From: Nocardioides sp.
Lineage (GTDB): Bacteria > Actinomycetota > Actinomycetes > Propionibacteriales > Nocardioidaceae
Direction: 5' to 3'
Length of the DNA stretch: 11,337 bases
Assembly (NCBI GenBank): GCA_029264225.1
Contig: JARICB010000220.1
Coordinates: forward strand, 1-11,337
In this document: positions 7,285-11,337 of the stretch, piece by piece
How positions within the stretch are numbered: the stretch's first letter is position 1
Layout: every line of letters starts with the position of its first letter
The notes under the pieces: model-generated
Databases searched by the model: none
What the model was told of the DNA's origin: nothing
What the model saw: the letters and a program-made list of their open reading frames with translations, nothing else
Position numbers and translations under genes: made by a program

Positions 7285-8522
7285 ACGATCATCTCCCCAC
7301 CCCGATCGGCCAGCCGACTGCTATCGGTGTGAGCCGTCGAAGCTTCGTCGGCGCTGCCGGTATCGCCACCGCTGCCCTCGCCGTACCCGCTACAGCCCAG
7401 GCCGCATTCGCCGCACGGTCCCTGCGCGTCGGCGTCCTGGTCCCCGAAGGACTCAGCTATGCCCGGGCCGGCGAAAGCCTGCTCGCGGGGCTGGCGTGCG
7501 GCTTCGACACCGGCAGCAAGCCGCACACGGCCACGCTGATCCCCCGCGGTGTGCGCCAGGGATATGCGGGGGCCACGTCGGCGACCGCCGAACTCCTCGC
7601 CAGCCGCGTCGACGTGGTCGTGGCCGGCGTCTCGAGCATCACCGCGGAATCGTTGGCGCCCTTGTGTCGGGCGCAGGGAGTCAGCCTGGTCGTCGCCGGC
7701 GTCGGCGCCCATGTGGTGACGACGGGCACCCCCGGCGTGGTCCATGTCGGCCTCCAGCAGTGGCAGGCAGCACATGCCATGGGGGTCTGGGCCCGACGCA
7801 GCCTCGGGGGCTCGCTCTTCGAGATCGTGGCGGCTCCCGACGCCGGCTACGACAACGTGTATGCGACCAGCCGCGCTTTCCAGGCTGCCGGCGGCTCCCT
7901 CCTCGGGCGTGCCCTGACCCACAACCGGCCGGTCGGCACCGGCGTCGCCGAGGCGGTCGCTGCCGCCAAGAGCTCGGGCGCAGCCGTGGTGGTCGTGCAC
8001 GCCTCGGGTCGGCGGGTGAGCGAGATTCTGAGCGCCCTGCGCCGGGACCGGGTCTCGGCTGCGATCGTCGCCGACGGGGTCGCCATGGATGATCCGATGC
8101 TCAGATCCCTGGGGTCCTCGGCGGCCGGCGTGCACTCCGCTTCGAGTTGGTGCAGCCGGGCCGACACGTCCGCCGTACGCAGGTTCGTCACGGCGTACAA
8201 GGCTCAGGAGGGCAGGCGCCCCGACGCATTTGCCGCGGTCGGCCACGATGCCGGGCGGGTCATCGCGGCGGCCGCTCGTCGTACGTTGCGACGATCGGGC
8301 TGGGCAGCAGGGGTGACCGGGCGCAGCGTCGAAGGTGCGCGCGGGCGGCTCACGCTCGGCGACAACGGCGTCGTCGCCTCCCGCATCTCGATCAGACGCG
8401 TCGTCAAGGGTCGCAACGAGGAGATCGCCACCGGCGCCAAGATCGTCGGGATCCCGGCCACGCTGATGTCCTTGCGCACGACCGAGACCGCCGCCTACGT
8501 CAACGAATATCTGGGCACCTGA
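7281..8522 (+). CDS. Tat-exported ABC-type substrate-binding protein (Leu/Ile/Val-binding-like, type 1 fold)
   Basis: The protein has 413 residues. The N terminus carries a twin-arginine signal with SRRSF at 18-22, a hydrophobic Ala/Gly segment at 23-39 and likely cleavage after AQA (41) or AFA (44). The mature part resembles type 1 periplasmic-binding proteins (Peripla_BP_6, amino-acid/amide receptor group). It has LRVGVLVPEG at the first strand, GVSSITAESLAPLC then SLVVAG, VGLQQWQAAHAMGVWA, the mid-domain DAGYDN and the later FVTAYKAQEGRRPDAFAAVGHDAGRVI, which is a typical family stretch. There is no lipobox cysteine, and no permease or ATPase gene nearby. It therefore looks like a soluble secreted binding protein rather than a conventional uptake receptor. 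The ligand cannot be read from the sequence. It is last in the operon, overlapping the GNAT gene by ATGA, and ends 11 nt from the convergent small gene. Members of this fold also act as sensors. Confidence 0.85.
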   Translation: MNDHLPTPIGQPTAIGVSRRSFVGAAGIATAALAVPATAQAAFAARSLRVGVLVPEGLSYARAGESLLAGLACGFDTGSKPHTATLIPRGVRQGYAGATSATAELLASRVDVVVAGVSSITAESLAPLCRAQGVSLVVAGVGAHVVTTGTPGVVHVGLQQWQAAHAMGVWARRSLGGSLFEIVAAPDAGYDNVYATSRAFQAAGGSLLGRALTHNRPVGTGVAEAVAAAKSSGAAVVVVHASGRRVSEILSALRRDRVSAAIVADGVAMDDPMLRSLGSSAAGVHSASSWCSRADTSAVRRFVTAYKAQEGRRPDAFAAVGHDAGRVIAAAARRTLRRSGWAAGVTGRSVEGARGRLTLGDNGVVASRISIRRVVKGRNEEIATGAKIVGIPATLMSLRTTETAAYVNEYLGT

Positions 8523-8533
8523 CCCCCAGCCGA

Positions 8534-8785
8534 CTAACCGAAGATCGCCTCATAGGTGCGGCCCTGCGGCGTCTGCCCGATCGGCACGACGAAGAGCACA
8601 CCCTCACCGAGGTCGGCGTGGGCCAGCAGGTAGCTGTCCTGTGCGAGCGGCGGGTCGAGCGGACCCTCGAAGATGACCGACCCGCCCGACCCCGCCGGGG
8701 TGGCCGCGGCCAGAACGACGGGGACACCGGCAAGGTGGAACGCCTCGCCCCGATGGCTGGCCAGAGTGTCGAAGGTGAGGCTCAC
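8534..8785 (-). CDS. DUF6916-like small protein
   Basis: This 83-aa protein starts at GTG 8785-8783 and stops at TAG 8536-8534. A longer reading frame continues far upstream but crosses the vanZ gene and the intergenic palindromes, so the true gene is this 3' part. The start is supported by TATCCT on the minus strand ending 7 nt before GTG. The sequence starts VSLTFDTLASHRGEAFHL, has GSVIFEGPLDPPLAQDSY (35-52) and ends LLAHADLGEG...LFVVPIG...YEAIFG. That layout (LT...F..H.G..F, F.GP.D..L.Q..Y.L.H..LG, LF.VPIG, YEA.FN/G) matches my recollection of the DUF6916 family, small proteins often encoded beside tail-collar genes. It is predicted soluble and cytoplasmic with an all-beta look, and no signal peptide. 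It converges on the collar operon, with 11 nt between stop codons. Function is unknown; an accessory role for the collar proteins is inference. Confidence 0.75.
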   Translation of the reverse strand: MSLTFDTLASHRGEAFHLAGVPVVLAAATPAGSGGSVIFEGPLDPPLAQDSYLLAHADLGEGVLFVVPIGQTPQGRTYEAIFG

Positions 8786-8792
8786 GACGAGG

Positions 8793-8798
8793 AGGATA
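8793..8798 (-). promoter_or_regulatory. -10 box of the DUF6916-like gene (leaderless promoter)
   Basis: TATCCT on the minus strand fits TANNNT and lies 7 nt before GTG 8785, predicting a transcript that starts at or beside the start codon. No Shine-Dalgarno is present between them. No clear -35 was found. Confidence 0.45.
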
Positions 8799-8860
8799 GC
8801 CGGGCCTGGAGTCGACTGCCGGCGGTCGGTGACCCCGACCTCCCGAGCGAGTCGTACACA

Positions 8861-8884
8861 TCTGGGGTGTTGCAGCACCCCAGA
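8861..8884. repeat. Palindrome 1: 9-bp stem with TTGCAG loop
   Basis: TCTGGGGTG (8861-8869) is complementary to CACCCCAGA (8876-8884) around a 6-nt loop, and two further pairs form beyond one mismatch. It lies between the vanZ stop and the DUF6916-like promoter. It could act as part of the vanZ terminator on the minus strand, or be one unit of a dispersed palindromic repeat. No T-tract follows on either strand. Confidence 0.7.
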
Positions 8885-8894
8885 AGTTTCCATT

Positions 8895-8912
8895 CCCCCG
8901 GTTAACCGGGGG
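8895..8912 (-). terminator. Palindrome 2: perfect 18-bp palindrome, probable vanZ terminator
   Basis: CCCCCGGTTAACCGGGGG is a perfect palindrome that folds to a 7-bp all-GC stem with a TTAA loop. It begins 28 nt after the vanZ stop on the minus strand and is followed 10 nt later by palindrome 1. Tandem GC-rich hairpins without a U-tract are common at actinobacterial transcript ends. The terminator role is inferred from position, and a protein-binding site is also possible. Confidence 0.5.
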
Positions 8913-8940
8913 ACCAGCGCCACACCCCCCGACCCCCACG

Positions 8941-9507
8941 TCAGCGGGAGGCGACAGGGCGGCGGTATCGCCAAGGCCGGAAGAGGATGGCCAGAAGGAT
9001 CCCGATGGCACCCCCGATCAGGGCACCGGCGACGTTGTCGACCACGTCGGTAATGTCGCAGGCGCGATCGATGCGGGCCAGCACCAGTTGGGTGGCCTCG
9101 ATGAACACGCTGTAGAGAGCCAACGCGACGATCCCTACTGGCGCGAGCAGCCACCCCGCCCGCCACCGGGCGACCGCGAGCACCCACAAAGCTCCGGGCG
9201 GCACGAAGACCAAGGTGTTGAGGAAGCGCTGACTGCCCGAGAAGATCCAGAACCCATCGGGTGCCGGACCGCCGTAATCGAGTGAGCAGGAGGTCTGCCG
9301 GGTCTCGGCCGCCACGAAACCGGTGCCCCACTGCGCCGGGAGCAGGGTAATGATCGCGATCGCGACGACCGACCAGGCGAAGCCTGCCAGCGCCAGCGCA
9401 CTGACCCACCCCAGTCGGCGGCTCATGGCCCACGCGAGCAGCCCGAAGACAACGCCGCTCGTCAGGGAGGCGAGCAGCATCACGCCCGTGCCACCGATGG
9501 TCACCAC
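8941..9507 (-). CDS. VanZ-family membrane protein
   Basis: Read from GTG 9507, this is a 188-aa integral membrane protein with about five hydrophobic segments (roughly 3-27, 36-56, 97-113, 119-136, 158-176). The VanZ-like signature is clear in the last part: E137-A-T-Q140, R145, D151-ITD154 and N158-VAGALIGG. VanZ homologues include the teicoplanin-resistance protein of Tn1546 and many chromosomal relatives of unknown role, so resistance should not be assumed. The frame is open to GTG 9564, but the -10-like TACCCT (9519-9514, minus strand) ends 6 nt before GTG 9507 and lies inside the longer version, favouring the shorter start. A CSLDYGGPAPDG stretch forms an extracytoplasmic-type loop. It is divergent from the holin-like gene, with the two start codons 77 bp apart. 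Confidence 0.85.
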   Translation of the reverse strand: MVTIGGTGVMLLASLTSGVVFGLLAWAMSRRLGWVSALALAGFAWSVVAIAIITLLPAQWGTGFVAAETRQTSCSLDYGGPAPDGFWIFSGSQRFLNTLVFVPPGALWVLAVARWRAGWLLAPVGIVALALYSVFIEATQLVLARIDRACDITDVVDNVAGALIGGAIGILLAILFRPWRYRRPVASR

Positions 9508-9513
9508 GCGGCG

Positions 9514-9519
9514 AGGGTA
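9514..9519 (-). promoter_or_regulatory. -10 box of the vanZ-like gene (leaderless promoter)
   Basis: TACCCT on the minus strand is separated by 6 nt from GTG 9507. The same hexamer with the same spacing precedes the divergent holin-like gene on the other strand. No clear -35 is visible. Confidence 0.45.
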
Positions 9520-9572
9520 GCGAGCCCACCTCGCGCCGACGTACGCCGCACCCAGCCCCGACACCGACCACC

Positions 9573-9578
9573 TACCCT
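9573..9578 (+). promoter_or_regulatory. -10 box of the holin-like/phosphatase/kinase operon (leaderless promoter)
   Basis: TACCCT lies 6 nt before ATG 9585. There is no Shine-Dalgarno, so the mRNA probably starts at the A of ATG. It would drive the three overlapping genes from 9585 to the window end. Confidence 0.45.
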
Positions 9579-9584
9579 GACGGC

Positions 9585-9977
9585 ATGCGATTCCTTACTT
9601 GGTTGTCGACGTACGCCGCAGGGCTGGCCGTCGCCGCCTGGATGCTCGACGGCATCTGGTTCAACGGACCCTCCTCCGGCAGCGAGGAGTTCAAGGAGAA
9701 GCTGTTGCCGCTGCTGATCGTGGCGCTGATCCTGGGCCTCGTCTCGACCTTCATCGAGCCGGTGATCAAGCTGATCTCACTGCCCTTCATCATCTTGACG
9801 CTCGGGTTCCTGCTGCTGGTCATCAACGCGCTGATGCTGATGCTGACCGCCAAACTGGCTGGCGCCTTCGAGCTCGGCTTCCACGTCGACGGGTTCTTCA
9901 ACGCCCTCGTCGGGTCGTTGATCATCACGATCGTGGGCTGGGGCGTCCAGGTAGCGCTGCCGAAGGAGTCCCTGTGA
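9585..9977 (+). CDS. Holin-like four-TM membrane protein (PF04020-type)
   Basis: This 130-aa membrane protein has about four hydrophobic segments: residues 3-25 (LTWLSTYAAGLAVAAWMLD), about 43-60 (LLPLLIVALILGLV), about 64-92 (VIKLISLPFIILTLGFLLLV, then INALMLMLTAKL), and about 106-126 (FFNALVGSLIITIVGWG). The pattern IEPVIKLISLPFIILTLG...INALMLML is characteristic of the PF04020 'mycobacterial 4TMS phage holin' family. Most members are chromosomal and unlinked to prophages, so a lytic role is not implied. The start is leaderless-like. The stop overlaps the next start (GTGA, 9974-9977), indicating coupled translation with the phosphatase. No phage lysin or structural gene adjoins it, so it is best read as part of the housekeeping flank. 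Confidence 0.85.
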   Translation: MRFLTWLSTYAAGLAVAAWMLDGIWFNGPSSGSEEFKEKLLPLLIVALILGLVSTFIEPVIKLISLPFIILTLGFLLLVINALMLMLTAKLAGAFELGFHVDGFFNALVGSLIITIVGWGVQVALPKESL

Positions 9978-10483
9978 CGCCCACCGCGCTCCCGGCACCA
10001 CATTCGCCCGGCCGCTACCGGGTCGCCTTCATCTGCACCGGCAACATCTGCCGTTCCCCCAGCGCCGATGTCGTCCTGGAGCACCTGCTCGACGAGGCGG
10101 GGCTACTCGACCGGGTCCGGGTCGGATCCGGTGGGATGCGCGAGTGGCACATCGGCAAGCCCATGGATCCCCGCTCCGCCAGCACCCTCGCCGCACGCGG
10201 CTACGAGGCCACCCGGCACCGCGCCCGACAGGTCACCGCGACGTGGTTCGACGAGGAGGATGTGCTGCTGGCGATGGATCAGGGCCACCTGGAGGAGTTG
10301 AGCGAGCTGGGCAACTCCGAGCGGGTGCGGCTCTTCGGCGCCTTCGATCCCCTCACCCCAGGCGTAGAAGTACCAGACCCCTACTACGGTGGCAGCGAGG
10401 GCTTCGAGGAGGTGTTGGACATGATCGAGCGCACGTGCCGCGCCCTGGTCCCCCACATCGAGCGAGTCGTAGCCAGCCCATGA
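9974..10483 (+). CDS. Low-molecular-weight protein tyrosine phosphatase
   Basis: This 169-aa enzyme of the LMW-PTP family hydrolyses phosphotyrosine in proteins via a cysteinyl-phosphate intermediate. The catalytic P-loop C-X5-R-S is at 21-28 (CTGNICRS), with C21 the nucleophile and R27 binding phosphate. The general acid is D135 in VPDPYYGG (133-140). GSGGMREWHIGKPMDPRS (51-68) is the usual family segment after the P-loop helix. It begins at GTG 9974 inside the holin-like stop with GAAGGAG 5 nt upstream, and ends in an ATGA overlap with the kinase. Actinobacterial relatives include PtpA; in other bacteria such enzymes counter tyrosine kinases of polysaccharide export. No such kinase is seen here, so the substrate is unknown. 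The reading frame is open further upstream, within the holin-like gene, but that part is not coding. Confidence 0.93.
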   Translation: MTPTALPAPHSPGRYRVAFICTGNICRSPSADVVLEHLLDEAGLLDRVRVGSGGMREWHIGKPMDPRSASTLAARGYEATRHRARQVTATWFDEEDVLLAMDQGHLEELSELGNSERVRLFGAFDPLTPGVEVPDPYYGGSEGFEEVLDMIERTCRALVPHIERVVASP

Positions 10484-11337
10484 CCCGCCAGCCGCTGGTC
10501 GCCCGACGCGCCGAGGAGCTTCTCGGCGCTGCCGTCGTGTCGACCGCGCCGATCGCGGGTGGTGACATCTCCACCGCGACCCGGCTCCGGCTCTCCACCG
10601 GCGCGTCTGCCGTGATGAAGACCTACGCGCACGCCCCGGCCGGGTTCTTCGAGGCCGAGGCCGCGGGCCTGCGCTGGCTCGGCGAGGTCAGGGGCGGCGT
10701 GCCCGTTCCCGACGTCCTGGCCGCCGACGCCGACTGCGTCATCGTGGCCTGGGTCGAGCCGAGCGCCAAGAATCCCCTGGACGCGGCCAGCGGGTTCGGC
10801 CACGCCCTCGCGACCACCCACAACGCGGGCGCGCCGACCTACGGTGCCGCCCTCGACGGCTTCATCGGTCGGCTGCCCCTGCCCAACAAGGCATGCCCTA
10901 CCTGGCCGGAGTTCTATGCCGTACGCCGCGTGCTGCCCTACCTCAAACTGGCCCGCGACCGCGGTGCCGTTACCGACGGTGAGGCCGCGACGATCGAAGG
11001 CGTGATCGGGCGACTGGTCGAACTGATCCCCGAGGAACCACCCGCGCGTCTGCACGGCGACCTGTGGAACGGCAACTGCCTGTGGGGCCTCGACGGGGCC
11101 GTCCACGTCATCGACCCGGCCGCCTACGGCGGACATCGCGAGGTCGACCTGGCCATGTTGCACCTCTTCGGGCTGCCCCATCTGCCGCGGGTGATGCAGG
11201 CCTACGACGAGGCAGCCCCCCTCGCCGAGGGTTGGGAGGAGCGGCTCCCGCTCCACCAACTGTTCCCACTGCTCGCGCACGCGAGCATGTTCGGCGGTGG
11301 CTACGGCGCCCGCGCCGCCGCCACGGCCGCCCGCTAC
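10480..11337 (+). CDS. Fructosamine kinase family protein (runs off window end)
   Basis: The frame starts at ATG 10480, overlapping the phosphatase stop by ATGA, and stays open for 286 codons to the last base. Family members are about 260-290 aa, so only a few C-terminal residues should be missing. It shows the aminoglycoside-phosphotransferase/protein-kinase-like fold. It has a small lobe with VMKTYAH (ATP-binding K47) and a helix FFEAEAAGLRWL (57-68), a catalytic loop LHGDLWNGNCLW (191-202) and a metal-binding IDPAAYGGHREVDLAMLHLFG (IDP at 211-213, then the family E-x-DLAM stretch). Fructosamine-3-kinases phosphorylate ketoamine (Amadori) products of glycation, starting their removal, and act in the cytoplasm. 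Position after a tyrosine phosphatase does not by itself suggest a shared pathway. Confidence 0.9.
   Translation, partial: MTRQPLVARRAEELLGAAVVSTAPIAGGDISTATRLRLSTGASAVMKTYAHAPAGFFEAEAAGLRWLGEVRGGVPVPDVLAADADCVIVAWVEPSAKNPLDAASGFGHALATTHNAGAPTYGAALDGFIGRLPLPNKACPTWPEFYAVRRVLPYLKLARDRGAVTDGEAATIEGVIGRLVELIPEEPPARLHGDLWNGNCLWGLDGAVHVIDPAAYGGHREVDLAMLHLFGLPHLPRVMQAYDEAAPLAEGWEERLPLHQLFPLLAHASMFGGGYGARAAATAARY

Larger units (their letters stand above)
8786..8940. other. Intergenic region between the DUF6916-like and vanZ-like genes
   Basis: These 155 bp hold the DUF6916-like promoter near 8795 and the two palindromes at 8861-8912. The rest, including a C-rich run near 8921-8938, shows no gene. 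Reading frames crossing it on both strands are shadows and match no family I recognise. Confidence 0.6.

Noticed and set aside
8941..9507. Glycopeptide resistance locus based on the VanZ homologue
   Set aside because: There are no vanHAX, vanY or vanRS genes nearby, and most VanZ-family proteins are not resistance proteins.
8534..9571. 345-aa minus-strand protein
   Set aside because: Only the last 83 residues look like a protein family. The rest overlaps the vanZ-like gene in another frame and runs through the palindromic intergenic region.
9599..9973. 125-residue Arg-rich extension of the phosphatase
   Set aside because: It is an out-of-frame reading of the holin-like gene. GTG 9974 has a good ribosome binding site and gives normal family length.
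1..11337. CRISPR array, tRNA or rRNA gene, insertion sequence, riboswitch
   Set aside because: No spaced direct-repeat array, cloverleaf, transposase or terminal inverted repeats, and no recognisable riboswitch core was seen on either strand by eye.

Overview
The window is about 65-70% G+C with strong third-position GC bias, GTG starts, many ATGA/GTGA stop-start overlaps and TANNNT -10 boxes placed 6-7 nt before start codons. This points to a high-GC actinobacterium, and the gene content is reminiscent of the Nocardioidaceae (Nocardioides-like). The genus is an inference from gene content and was not tested.

Layout. (1) Positions 1-356, minus strand: N-terminal part of a HisC2/Pat-type PLP aminotransferase, cut by the window edge. 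(2) Positions 491-8522, plus strand: a six-gene run that reads as one operon. It holds a 1574-aa secreted protein with cadherin-like repeats and a C-terminal parallel beta-helix, three consecutive paralogous phage tail-collar proteins (MdpB/COG4675-like), a GNAT acetyltransferase, and a Tat-exported type-1 periplasmic-binding-fold protein. Gaps are 33, 8 and 16 nt, and the last two junctions are ATGA overlaps. (3) Positions 8534-8785, minus strand: a small 83-aa gene resembling DUF6916, convergent with the operon. As I recall, this family accompanies tail-collar gene sets elsewhere. (4) Positions 8786-8940: a 155-bp intergenic stretch with two GC-rich palindromes. (5) Positions 8941-9507, minus strand: a VanZ-family membrane protein. 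(6) Positions 9585-11337, plus strand: a three-gene run with GTGA and ATGA overlaps. It encodes a PF04020-type 'holin-like' membrane protein, a low-molecular-weight protein tyrosine phosphatase and a fructosamine kinase that runs off the right edge.

The most interesting part is 491-8785. Phage tail-fibre-type collar domains occur in triplicate with no tube, sheath, baseplate, tape-measure, capsid, lysis or integrase gene in view. They are linked to a giant secreted adhesin-like protein, an acetyltransferase and a substrate-binding protein that has no ABC permease or ATPase. My working hypothesis is a domesticated, tail-fibre-derived extracellular or surface structure whose function is unknown. 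The collar triplet may assemble as a heterotrimer, with GNAT, binding protein and DUF6916 as accessories.

The flanking genes (hisC2, vanZ, holin-like) and the DUF6916 gene show a leaderless start architecture, with -10 box TANNNT 6-7 nt before ATG/GTG. Most genes of the collar operon use clear Shine-Dalgarno sequences. No tRNA, rRNA, CRISPR array, insertion sequence or transposase was seen.
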